From: Pseudomonadota bacterium
Lineage (GTDB): Bacteria > Pseudomonadota > Alphaproteobacteria > Rhodospirillales > 2-02-FULL-58-16
Direction: 5' to 3'
Assembly (NCBI GenBank): GCA_022560215.1
Contig: JADFTO010000186.1
Location: 1-5,313, forward strand
Length of the DNA stretch: 5,313 nt
Part shown: positions 1 to 5,256 of the stretch, piece by piece
How positions within the stretch are numbered: the first letter of the stretch is position 1
Layout of the letters: every line of letters starts with the position of its first letter
Made by a program: the position numbers and the translations under genes
Notes under the pieces: model-generated
What the model saw: only the letters and a program-made list of their open reading frames with translations
What the model was told of the DNA's origin: nothing
The model's database searches: none

Positions 1-100
1 AAATCGGCCCCCCGGGTGCGTTGCGGCGCTTGCCCGATGCACCGCATCGCGGGGCGCGCCGCGCCTGCCCGGATGAACCGATTTGCTCCCATCAAATTGA

Positions 101-135
101 TCCCAACTAGCCGGATAGCGCTCTATAGCGCCCTA
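101..135 (+). repeat. Left copy of a 25-bp inverted repeat, with a 10-bp internal insertion
   Basis: Reading on the plus strand, TCCCAACTAGCC (101-112) is followed by GGATAGCG (113-120), then a 10-base insertion CTCTATAGCG (121-130), then CCCTA (131-135). The same sequence without the insertion, and with one mismatch, occurs on the minus strand at 4990-5014. The insertion creates a short direct repeat, ATAGCGC-TCT-ATAGCGC (115-131). The last three bases (133-135) are the etfA stop codon read on the other strand, so the repeat begins exactly at the end of etfA. The flanking ATCAA-A-TTGAT (91-101) is a small palindrome. No transposase is associated, and the function is unknown. Confidence 0.7.
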
Positions 136-1071
136 AAGCTTGTCCAGCTCTTCGGCCAGTTCCGGCAGGGCGACGAACAGGTCGGCGACCAGGCCGTAAT
201 CGGCAATGCCGAAGATGGGGGCGTCGGCGTCCTTGTTGATGGCGACGATGACCTTGCTGTCCTTCATGCCGGCCAGGTGCTGGATGGCGCCCGAGATGCC
301 GACGGCGATGTAAAGGTCGGGCGCCACCACCTTGCCGGTCTGGCCCACCTGGCAGTCGTTGGAGACGAAGCCCGCGTCCACGGCGGCGCGGCTGGCGCCG
401 ATGGCGCCCCCCAGCTTGTCGGCGATGTCCTCGAGCAACTTGAAGTGTTCGCTGCCCTGCATGCCGCGGCCGCCGGAGACGACGACCCGCGCGGTGGTCA
501 GCTCGGGCCGTTCGGTTGCGCTCAGTTCCTGGCCGACGAAGGCGGACAGGCCCGCGTCCTCGCCGCCGCCAACGGCTTCGACGGGGGCCGATCCGCCGCC
601 GGCCGGGGCCGCCTCGAAGGCGGTGGCGCGCACGGTGACGACCTTGATGGGATCGGCGGACTGGACCGTGGCCAGCGCGTTGCCCGCGTAGATGGGGCGC
701 TCGAAGGTGTCGGCGGAAACGACGGCGCTGATGTCGGAAATCTGGGACACGTCGAGCAGGGCCGCCACACGGGGCATGAGGTTCTTGCCGAAGGTGGTGG
801 CCGGCGCCAGCAGGTGAGAGTAGCCCGACGCCATGCCGGCGACGAGCGGCGCCATGTTCTCCGCCAGGTGATGGGCGAGCTCGGGGGAGTCGGCGATGAG
901 CACGCGGGAGACGCCGGCCACCGCGGCCGCCCCAGCGGCGGCCGCGCCGCAGCCAGAGCCCGCGATCAGCATGTCGATGTCGCCGCCGATCTCTCCGGCG
1001 GCGGCCACCGTGTTCAGGGTGGCGGGCTTGAGTTCAGAATTGTCGTGTTCGGCGACGATAAGGATGTCCAT
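133..1071 (-). CDS. etfA: Electron transfer flavoprotein alpha subunit
   Basis: This is the FAD-binding subunit of the soluble ETF heterodimer, which takes electrons from acyl-CoA and related dehydrogenases and passes them to ETF:quinone oxidoreductase. The 312-residue product has the usual family length. It begins MDILIVAEHDN, has an N-terminal alpha/beta domain (about 1-150), an Ala/Gly/Pro-rich linker (about 153-172) and the C-terminal FAD domain (about 190-312). FAD-site motifs are visible: SGGRG (199-203), QVGQTG (241-246), GISGAIQH (258-265), Asn279 and Asp291. Residues 253-279 fit the published ETF-alpha signature. The ATG start is supported by AAGG (1079-1082) seven bases upstream and by the TGATG overlap with the etfB stop, which implies translational coupling. 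A longer open frame upstream is out-of-frame etfB and not a fusion. The stop is TAG. No hydroxybutyryl-CoA dehydrogenase gene is visible downstream before the window ends. Confidence 0.97.
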   Translation of the reverse strand: MDILIVAEHDNSELKPATLNTVAAAGEIGGDIDMLIAGSGCGAAAAGAAAVAGVSRVLIADSPELAHHLAENMAPLVAGMASGYSHLLAPATTFGKNLMPRVAALLDVSQISDISAVVSADTFERPIYAGNALATVQSADPIKVVTVRATAFEAAPAGGGSAPVEAVGGGEDAGLSAFVGQELSATERPELTTARVVVSGGRGMQGSEHFKLLEDIADKLGGAIGASRAAVDAGFVSNDCQVGQTGKVVAPDLYIAVGISGAIQHLAGMKDSKVIVAINKDADAPIFGIADYGLVADLFVALPELAEELDKL

Positions 1072-1820
1072 CAGATCACCTTGGCCTCGTTCCTGAGCTT
1101 GTCGACCAGCTGGGCGGCGCTCTCCACCATGATGCCGGCCTGTCGCGCCGGCGGCTCGGCCACTTTGATGGTGGTCAACCTGGGGGCCGCGTCCACGCCG
1201 AGCTCTTCGGGCGTGGTCGCCTCGATGGGTTTCTTCTTCGCCTTCATGATGTTGGGCAGGGAGGCGTAGCGGGGCTCGTTCAGGCGAAGATCGACGCTGA
1301 CTACCGCCGGCAGGGCGAGGCTCAGTTTCTCCAGGCCGCCGTCCACCTCGCGGGTGACCAGGATCCGGCCGCCCTCGAAGGCGAGGACCGAGACGAACGT
1401 CCCCTGGGACCATCCCAGCAGGGCGGCCAGCATCTGGGGCGTCTGGTTGCAGTCGTCGTCGATGGCCTGCTTGCCGAGGATCACCAGCCGGGGGTCCTCC
1501 TTGTCTATGATCGCCTTCAGCAGCTTGGCCACGGCAAGGGGCTCGACGTCGGCGTCGGATACCACGTGGATGCCCCGGTCGGCGCCCATGGCCAGGGCCG
1601 CGCGGATGGTCTCGGACGATTTCGCCGGGCCGATGGAGGCGCAGACGACCTCGTCCGCCACGCCGGACTCCTTCAGGCGCACGGCTTCCTCGACGGCGAT
1701 CTCGTCGAAGGGGTTCATGGACATCTTGACGTTGTCGGTTTCGACGCCCGACCCGTCCGACTTGATCCGGATCTTGACGTTGAAGTCGACCACCCGCTTG
1801 ACGGCGACGAGGACTTTCAT
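1071..1820 (-). CDS. etfB: Electron transfer flavoprotein beta subunit
   Basis: This is the AMP-binding partner of EtfA in the cytoplasmic electron carrier for fatty-acid and amino-acid dehydrogenation. The product has 249 residues, a normal length, starting MKVLVAVKRVVDFN. Nucleotide-site segments are present: NPFDEIAVEEA (36-46), the region around GPAKSSETIRAALAMGADRG (64-83), and GKQAIDDDCNQTPQ (116-129). Residues 155-175 fit the ETF-beta signature. LNEPRYASLPNIMKAKKKP (180-198) is the recognition loop that docks onto dehydrogenases, with Leu188 in the place of the anchor leucine of mitochondrial ETF. That loop makes it a group I (housekeeping) ETF and not a nitrogen-fixation FixA or a bifurcating type. 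I chose ATG 1818-1820 because family homology begins there; in-frame codons upstream encode unrelated residues. AAGG lies 11 bases upstream, a modest ribosome site. First gene of the etfB-etfA operon, divergent from panE. Confidence 0.97.
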   Translation of the reverse strand: MKVLVAVKRVVDFNVKIRIKSDGSGVETDNVKMSMNPFDEIAVEEAVRLKESGVADEVVCASIGPAKSSETIRAALAMGADRGIHVVSDADVEPLAVAKLLKAIIDKEDPRLVILGKQAIDDDCNQTPQMLAALLGWSQGTFVSVLAFEGGRILVTREVDGGLEKLSLALPAVVSVDLRLNEPRYASLPNIMKAKKKPIEATTPEELGVDAAPRLTTIKVAEPPARQAGIMVESAAQLVDKLRNEAKVI

Positions 1821-1859
1821 CTCTGAGTCTGCCTTGTGAAATGTGTGGGTCCGGGGCTG

Positions 1860-1886
1860 AATATAATGATGGCGGCGGAAAGGCAA
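1860..1886 (-). promoter_or_regulatory. Possible sigma-70 promoter for etfBA
   Basis: In the 153-base divergent gap (1821-1973), the minus strand carries TTGCCT (1881-1886) and TATATT (1860-1865) with a 15-base spacer, about 40 bases upstream of the etfB start. This is the only AT-rich island in the gap. The spacer is shorter than the ideal 17 bases, so this is a tentative call. The plus strand of the same island reads TATAAT (1862-1867), but I find no matching -35 box at a good distance for panE. A weak inverted repeat, CCGGACT/AGCCCGG (1887-1905), lies just upstream. Confidence 0.25.
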
Positions 1887-1955
1887 CCGGACTTTTCAAG
1901 CCCGGACGGCGGGCGTGCCCACGAGACCCAATCTGGTGTAGGATCGAGATCCTTC

Positions 1956-1963
1956 AAGGGAGG
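1956..1963 (+). promoter_or_regulatory. Ribosome binding site that fixes the panE-family start
   Basis: AAGGGAGG lies 10 bases upstream of ATG 1974. The open frame extends further upstream to 1836, but only this ATG has both a strong Shine-Dalgarno match and the beginning of the Rossmann-fold strand (MRIAVFGAGG). The short inverted repeat GGATC-GA-GATCC (1941-1952) lies just before it. Confidence 0.75.
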
Positions 1964-1973
1964 CGGAACCCTC

Positions 1974-2897
1974 ATGAGAATCGCCGTTTTCGGGGCCGGC
2001 GGGGTGGGCGGATACTACGGCGCGCGCCTTGCGTCTGCGGGGGTTGAGGTGCATTTCATCGCCCGGGGCGCGCACCTGGAAGCGATCCGGATCAACGGCC
2101 TCAGTGTCAAGAGCGCCAACGGCGACCTTCACATCCACCCGGCCGGCGTCACCGACGACCCCGCCGCCATCGGCCCCGTTGACCTGGTCCTGGTGGCGGT
2201 GAAGCTCTACGACACCATCCCCGAGGATATCCGGCCCCTGGTCGGGCCGGAGACGGCCGTCGTCTCGTTCCAGAACGGCGTCATGGCGGCCGAATCGCTG
2301 GCCGCCGTCCTCGGGCCCGAGCGCGTCATCGGCGGCATGACACAGATCATTTCCGTTATCGCGGCGCCCGGCGTCATCGCCCATGGGGGGACCATGGCCA
2401 GGCTGGTTTTCGGCGAACTGGACGGCCGCAGGACCCCCCGCGTCGAGGCCTTTCACGCGGCCTGCGCCGGCGCCGGGATCGACGCCGAGATCAGCGCCGA
2501 CATTCAAGCCGACATCTGGTCGAAGTTCGTGTTTCTCGCCCCCTTCAGCGGCGTCACGGCATTGATGCGCCTGCCCATCGGTCCGATCAGGGCGGATGCG
2601 CGGACCCGCGCCCTTTACCGGCGGGCCACGGAGGAAGCCTTCGCCGTGGCCCGGGCGAAAGGAATCCGCCTGCCCGATGATCAGGTGGACCGCCACATGG
2701 AACTGGTGGACGGCCTGCCCGAAGACTTAGGCTCGTCCATGCTCCACGACCTGACCCAGGGCCGCAGGCTGGAACTTCCTTGGCTGTCCGGCACCGTGGT
2801 CAGCCTGGGCCGCGAGCTCGGCCAGCCCACGCCTACTCACGGCTTCATCGAGGCGGCGCTGAAGCTCCACGCGGACGGGCCGGACGAAGGAATATGA
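1974..2897 (+). CDS. Ketopantoate reductase family protein (PanE/ApbA-like)
   Basis: This is a 307-residue NADPH-dependent oxidoreductase of the 2-dehydropantoate 2-reductase family, close to the usual length of about 300. The N-terminal Rossmann domain shows GAGGVGG (7-13), VAVKLYD (74-80) and FQNG (99-102), matching Lys72 and Asn98 of E. coli PanE as I recall that enzyme. The C-terminal helical domain carries the catalytic lysine in IWSKF (Lys184), Ser255 in SSMLHDL, and Glu267 in RLELPW. However, the two asparagines that follow the catalytic lysine in E. coli (Asn180, Asn184) are Leu188 and Ser192 here. It is therefore probably a paralogue with a different 2-keto or 3-hydroxy acid substrate, though a role in pantothenate synthesis cannot be excluded, so I give no symbol. 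No other pantothenate gene is nearby. It is divergent from etfB and probably cotranscribed with the small gene that follows. Confidence 0.88.
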   Translation: MRIAVFGAGGVGGYYGARLASAGVEVHFIARGAHLEAIRINGLSVKSANGDLHIHPAGVTDDPAAIGPVDLVLVAVKLYDTIPEDIRPLVGPETAVVSFQNGVMAAESLAAVLGPERVIGGMTQIISVIAAPGVIAHGGTMARLVFGELDGRRTPRVEAFHAACAGAGIDAEISADIQADIWSKFVFLAPFSGVTALMRLPIGPIRADARTRALYRRATEEAFAVARAKGIRLPDDQVDRHMELVDGLPEDLGSSMLHDLTQGRRLELPWLSGTVVSLGRELGQPTPTHGFIEAALKLHADGPDEGI

Positions 2898-2921
2898 GCG
2901 GCGGAAGATGAGCGGCGGAAG
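2894..2921 (+). repeat. Perfect 14-bp tandem duplication across the panE-family stop codon
   Basis: ATGAGCGGCGGAAG occurs twice without a gap (2894-2907 and 2908-2921), and a third partial unit ATAAGC follows. The first copy contains the stop codon of the upstream gene as ATGA. Each copy can be read as a five-codon minicistron (Met-Ser-Gly-Gly-Arg-stop); the first ends at TGA 2909-2911, overlapped by the next ATG, and the second at TAA 2923-2925. GGAAG of the second copy (2917-2921) is 7 bases from ATG 2929 and probably serves as its ribosome site. Confidence 0.85.
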
Positions 2922-2928
2922 ATAAGCC

Positions 2929-3393
2929 ATGGAACTGCTCGCCGTCCTTCTTACCGTGGCATTGATTTTCCTTGTCTCCCGCGCCGTCGGGAGGCCCGGC
3001 GGGGCACGGGATTCCAGCGACGCCTTCGAGAAGGTCCAGATGACCATCGAACTCTGCCGGCAGAACCTGGACCCGAACAAGCTGTCCAGGGGGAACGAGC
3101 CCTACACCCACTACTATATCGGTTATCTGTACGAGGTGGCGAAAGCCGTCTCCAGGGCCGAGCGGGTGGAATTCACCAAGGCCTTCCAGATCCCCATCTT
3201 CCTCGAGGCCAGCCGCCTGTGCGGAAGCGGCAAGGACGATTTCACCGAGGGCGAGGAACTGCTGGGGGGCATCATCGCCTCCGAATACGGCCGGCGGGGC
3301 GTCGAGGGAGGCAAGGATGACGGCGCGCTGGCCGTCGATCCCGCCTACGGGGGACCCTACTGGGAACGGATCAGGACTTACTTCGAGGCTTGA
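2929..3393 (+). CDS. Small membrane-anchored protein of unknown function
   Basis: I do not recognise this 154-residue protein. Residues 2-19 (from ELLAVLLTVALIF) form one hydrophobic segment, followed by Arg and a Gly/Pro/Arg stretch, which suggests an N-terminal membrane anchor and not a cleaved signal: there is no clear peptidase site. The rest is soluble and mostly helical in character, with an aromatic cluster YTHYYIGYLYE (59-69), two cysteines (43 and 98), an acidic stretch (102-110) and a C-terminal GGPYWERIRTYF (141-152). The start is supported by GGAAG seven bases upstream. Codon use looks like that of its neighbours, and no longer ORF competes convincingly. The 31-base gap to the panE-family gene suggests one transcript. 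It converges with pssA, with 26 bases between the two stop codons. It is likely a real gene, conserved only within a limited group. Confidence 0.75.
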   Translation: MELLAVLLTVALIFLVSRAVGRPGGARDSSDAFEKVQMTIELCRQNLDPNKLSRGNEPYTHYYIGYLYEVAKAVSRAERVEFTKAFQIPIFLEASRLCGSGKDDFTEGEELLGGIIASEYGRRGVEGGKDDGALAVDPAYGGPYWERIRTYFEA

Positions 3394-3403
3394 ACGTCAT
3401 TGC

Positions 3404-3419
3404 CCCGCCGCCCGGCGGG
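3404..3419. terminator. GC-rich hairpin between convergent genes
   Basis: CCCGCC (3404-3409), loop GCCC, GGCGGG (3414-3419) form a perfect six-pair stem in the 26 bases between the stop codon of the small membrane protein gene and that of pssA. Its position suits a shared terminator for both strands. There is no U-run on either side, so it is not a canonical intrinsic terminator. Confidence 0.4.
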
Positions 3420-4232
3420 TCAATCGGCCGGCTCTCCGCTGTCGGTCCCGGCCGTGCCTTCGGTCAACGCCTGGGCCTTCCGCCGAAGCGATCGGTAGGC
3501 GCGGACGCTGAAGGGGATGGAAGCCAGATAAAGGATCAGCAAAACCGATATGGTTGTCCACGGCGCGCTCACCAGGGTGGCGGCGAGCAGGCCGACGAGC
3601 AGCATGCTCGGCAGGATCAAGGGGTTGGGGACCTTGAACTTCTTGAAGGCGAAAGTGGGAATGCGGCTGACCATGAGCCCCGCCACGATGATCATGAACA
3701 GGCCGGTCACCCAGGGCTGGCGGAAGAAGCCGTCGCCCAGGTTGAACGACAGCATCATGGGCAGGAGGACCAGGCCGCCGCCCGCCGGCGCCGGCACGCC
3801 GGTGAAGAAGTTGTAGGCCCATGGCGGCGCTTTGGGTTCGTCCACGTCGGTATTGAACCGCGCCAGGCGAAGCACGCAGCAGATGCTGAACAGGAGGGTC
3901 AGCACCCAGCCGATCCTGCCCGCGTCCTTCATGGTCCAGAGATAGAGAATGAGCGCCGGCGCCACCCCGAAGTTGAGGAAATCGGCCAGGGAATCCAATT
4001 CCGCCCCGAACTTGCTGGTGCCCTTGAGGATGCGCGCCACCCGTCCGTCAAGGGCGTCCAGGATGGCGGCAACCAAGATGGCCAGCATGGCGTGCTCCCA
4101 GCGCTCCTCGAGGGCGAAGCGGATGGCGGTCATGCCCGCGGACAGCGCCAGCAGGGTCAGGATGTTGGGGATCATCCGGTTGAAGGGCAGGCCCTTCAGG
4201 CGTTTGCGGCGCGGGCGTTGCGGGCGTTTCAT
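3420..4232 (-). CDS. pssA: CDP-diacylglycerol--serine O-phosphatidyltransferase
   Basis: This integral membrane enzyme makes phosphatidylserine from CDP-diacylglycerol and L-serine. The 270-residue product carries the full CDP-alcohol phosphatidyltransferase motif D-G-x2-A-R-x8-G-x3-D-x3-D: Asp62, Gly63, Ala66, Arg67, Gly76, Asp80 and Asp84, within LDGRVARILKGTSKFGAELD (61-80) and what follows. About seven or eight hydrophobic segments are visible (for example 21-40, 48-60, 86-100, 107-125, 150-163, 176-190, 205-222, 226-240). The strongly basic N-terminus (KRPQRPRRKRLK) and polar C-terminal tail probably face the cytoplasm. The ATG start gives the normal alphaproteobacterial N-terminus; a later Met20 is possible but would remove it. 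GGAAG is only three bases upstream and AGGGAG about 13, so the ribosome site is not ideal. It starts 17 bases after the psd stop, hence cotranscription and perhaps coupling. Its product is the substrate of Psd. Confidence 0.96.
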   Translation of the reverse strand: MKRPQRPRRKRLKGLPFNRMIPNILTLLALSAGMTAIRFALEERWEHAMLAILVAAILDALDGRVARILKGTSKFGAELDSLADFLNFGVAPALILYLWTMKDAGRIGWVLTLLFSICCVLRLARFNTDVDEPKAPPWAYNFFTGVPAPAGGGLVLLPMMLSFNLGDGFFRQPWVTGLFMIIVAGLMVSRIPTFAFKKFKVPNPLILPSMLLVGLLAATLVSAPWTTISVLLILYLASIPFSVRAYRSLRRKAQALTEGTAGTDSGEPAD

Positions 4233-4249
4233 CGGCTTCCGAGCGCTCC

Positions 4250-4933
4250 CTACCTGACGCCGCCCGAACGCGCCGGTTCCTGGGCGCGCACGTCGGCGAG
4301 CACCGTTTCGCCGGCCACCGCCCGCTGTCCGGGAACGACCAGCGGAACCACCCCGGCGGGCAGGTAAACGTCCACCCGGCTGCCGAAACGGATGAGACCG
4401 AACCTTTCCCCGGCGCGCACGGCCTGGCCCTCGCTAAGCTGGCACTCGATGCGCCGGGCGATGAGGCCGGCGATCTGGACGAATGCCAGGTTCAGGCCCT
4501 CCCCGGTGGTCAGGCGAACGCCCTGGCGCTCGTTGAACTCGCTGGCCTTGTCGAGTGAGGCATTGAAGAACTTGCCCGGCCGGTAGGCCAGCCGCGTAAT
4601 GGTTCCGTCGCAGGGGACGCGGTTCACGTGCACGTCGAAGACGTTCATGAAGACCGCGATCCGGTCCAGGGGCGTCTCCCCCATGTCCAGCTCGGGCGGC
4701 GGGAGCGCCTTTTCCACCGACTGCACGACCCCGTCGGCGGGACTGACGATCAGGCCCTGGCGGTCGGGCGTCACCCGATCGGGATCGCGGAAGAAATAGA
4801 CGCACCAGAGGGTCAGCACCAAGCCGGCCAACCCTAAGGGCAGGGCGGCGTAGGCCAGCCCGGCGCTGGCGGCGGCGAAAAGGCCGATGAACGGCCATCC
4901 GGCGCGGTTGATGGGGACAAGAACTGCTTTCAC
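4250..4933 (-). CDS. psd: Phosphatidylserine decarboxylase proenzyme (short type)
   Basis: This enzyme converts phosphatidylserine to phosphatidylethanolamine on the cytoplasmic membrane using a pyruvoyl group. The 227-residue product is the short form of the family found in alphaproteobacteria and archaea. It has a hydrophobic N-terminal part (about 12-47, probably two segments), then YFFRDPDR (46-53), SPADG (64-68, Asp67), FDVHVNRVPCDG (99-110, His102), FFNA (122-125) and the self-cleavage site RFGSR (182-186). By family knowledge, cleavage between Gly184 and Ser185 would give a beta chain and an alpha chain whose Ser185 becomes the pyruvoyl. All key features look intact. The start codon is GTG (4931-4933), supported by GAGGAG four bases upstream. 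First gene of the psd-pssA operon; the upstream DNA is rearranged (repeat and egtD remnant). Confidence 0.96.
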   Translation of the reverse strand: MKAVLVPINRAGWPFIGLFAAASAGLAYAALPLGLAGLVLTLWCVYFFRDPDRVTPDRQGLIVSPADGVVQSVEKALPPPELDMGETPLDRIAVFMNVFDVHVNRVPCDGTITRLAYRPGKFFNASLDKASEFNERQGVRLTTGEGLNLAFVQIAGLIARRIECQLSEGQAVRAGERFGLIRFGSRVDVYLPAGVVPLVVPGQRAVAGETVLADVRAQEPARSGGVR

Positions 4934-4989
4934 TTGGCTCCTCGTTTCCCGGGCCCGCGAGGCGCGGACCGCGTGGGCATCTTAAGGGC
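4934..4989 (-). other. psd leader region
   Basis: These 56 bases lie between the psd start and the inverted repeat. Apart from the ribosome site, they contain a GC-rich imperfect hairpin: GCCCGCG (4953-4959) can pair with CGCGTGGGC (4970-4978) with one bulged T and a 10-base loop. I see no convincing -35/-10 pair; TAAGAT on the minus strand (4979-4984) could be a -10 box but lacks a good -35 partner. The psd promoter, if it is here, may overlap the repeat at 4990-5014. Confidence 0.3.
4938..4943 (-). promoter_or_regulatory. Ribosome binding site that fixes the psd GTG start
   Basis: On the minus strand GAGGAG lies four bases before the GTG at 4931-4933. It is a strong Shine-Dalgarno match. 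No ATG competes between it and the hydrophobic N-terminal segment, so the GTG start is preferred. Confidence 0.75.
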
Positions 4990-5014
4990 TAGGGCGCTAT
5001 CAGGCTAGTTGGGA
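4990..5014 (-). repeat. Right copy of the 25-bp inverted repeat
   Basis: On the minus strand this reads TCCCAACTAGCC, then TGATAGCG, then CCCTA. It matches 101-135 at 24 of 25 bases once the 10-base insertion of the left copy is removed. The two copies are in opposite orientation and bracket about 4.9 kb, including etfBA, the panE-like gene, the small membrane gene and pssA-psd. Its right end abuts the first recognisable codons of the egtD remnant. Confidence 0.7.
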
Positions 5015-5176
5015 CCATCTTTCCCGGCTCGACCATCGGCAATTTCCACCCCGCCGAGGCCGTCCGCTTCCTGGAACCGGGCCCTGGCCGGGAAAGCCGG
5101 ATTCGACTGCGTCAGGACCTGGGTCGATGACCGGGACCTGTTCTCGGTCCACGCCCTGCGAGCCGGGAAGGCCTGA
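5014..5176 (+). pseudogene. egtD: Remnant of an EgtD-type L-histidine N-alpha-methyltransferase gene
   Basis: Two pieces of one family can be read in different plus-strand frames. At 5014-5076 the translation is TIFPGSTIGNF followed by HPAEAVRFLE, the conserved SAM-binding-domain segment (FPGSTIGNF-x-P-x-EA) of EgtD. At about 5081-5176 the next frame reads ALAGKAGFDC, VRTWVDDRDL, FSVHALRAGKA and a TGA stop, which is the typical EgtD C-terminus (LA-x2-AGF, W-x-D, LFSV). Functional EgtD is about 320 residues and trimethylates histidine, the first step of ergothioneine synthesis. Here the N-terminal half is missing, roughly a hundred or more residues between the two pieces are deleted, and the frame changes, so no enzyme can be made. 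The left break is at the 25-bp repeat; a palindromic element begins four bases after the stop. Family assignment is from motif recognition. Confidence 0.8.
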
Positions 5177-5179
5177 GGC

Positions 5180-5245
5180 CTAGTGTGATGGTTCCGAAAT
5201 TCAGCACATTAAGAGGGCTGAATTTTGGAATCTGAATCACACTAG
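5180..5245. repeat. 66-bp imperfect palindrome, candidate MITE, copy 1
   Basis: CTAGTGTGAT (5180-5189) and ATCACACTAG (5236-5245) are perfect terminal inverted repeats. Inside, TTCCGAAATTCAGC (5192-5205) pairs with 5217-5230 over 14 positions with one G-T pair and an 11-base loop. An asymmetric internal loop (2 bases left, 5 right) separates the two stems. Both ends are CTAG, with TA as a possible target duplication, as in IS630/Tc1-mariner-type elements. The sequence is markedly richer in A and T than the genes. It has no coding capacity. Confidence 0.8.
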
Positions 5246-5256
5246 ATTCAATAAGT

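Noticed and set aside
35..49. Hairpin CGATGC-ACC-GCATCG as the etfBA terminator
   Set aside because: The stem is only six pairs, about 85 bases past the etfA stop, without a U-run on the minus strand.
1..92. Minus-strand frame starting at ATG 90-92 and running off the left edge, possibly a gene downstream of etfA
   Set aside because: No ribosome site, and the roughly 30 visible residues match no family; it does not resemble 3-hydroxybutyryl-CoA dehydrogenase, which sometimes follows etfA. The window ends too soon to decide.
16..1269. Long plus-strand open frame (417 codons) antisense to etfA
   Set aside because: It is a shadow of etfA and etfB in GC-rich DNA: Gly/Ala/Asp/Arg-rich, no recognisable domain, no ribosome site, and opposite to clearly conserved proteins.
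1862..1867. TATAAT on the plus strand as the panE -10 box
   Set aside because: No suitable -35 element at 16-18 bases; the nearest (TTGTGA at 1834-1839) has a 22-base spacer. The site would also lie over 100 bases from the start codon.
133..1899. A 588-codon minus-strand frame that might look like an EtfA fusion protein
   Set aside because: Its first half is etfB DNA read in the wrong frame. True EtfA starts at the ATG at 1069-1071, with a ribosome site and family homology from the first residue.
1836..1973. N-terminal extension of the panE-like protein from ATG 1836
   Set aside because: The 46 added residues precede the Rossmann strand and resemble no part of the family; the strong ribosome site is at 1956-1963, next to ATG 1974.
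1896..2696. Minus-strand open frame of 266 codons opposite the panE-like gene
   Set aside because: Biased composition without motifs, and complementary to a well-conserved reductase.
3390..4367. Plus-strand open frame of 325 codons opposite pssA
   Set aside because: Rich in Gln, His, Gly, Arg and Glu with no domain. It mirrors pssA membrane segments and the complete catalytic motif on the other strand.
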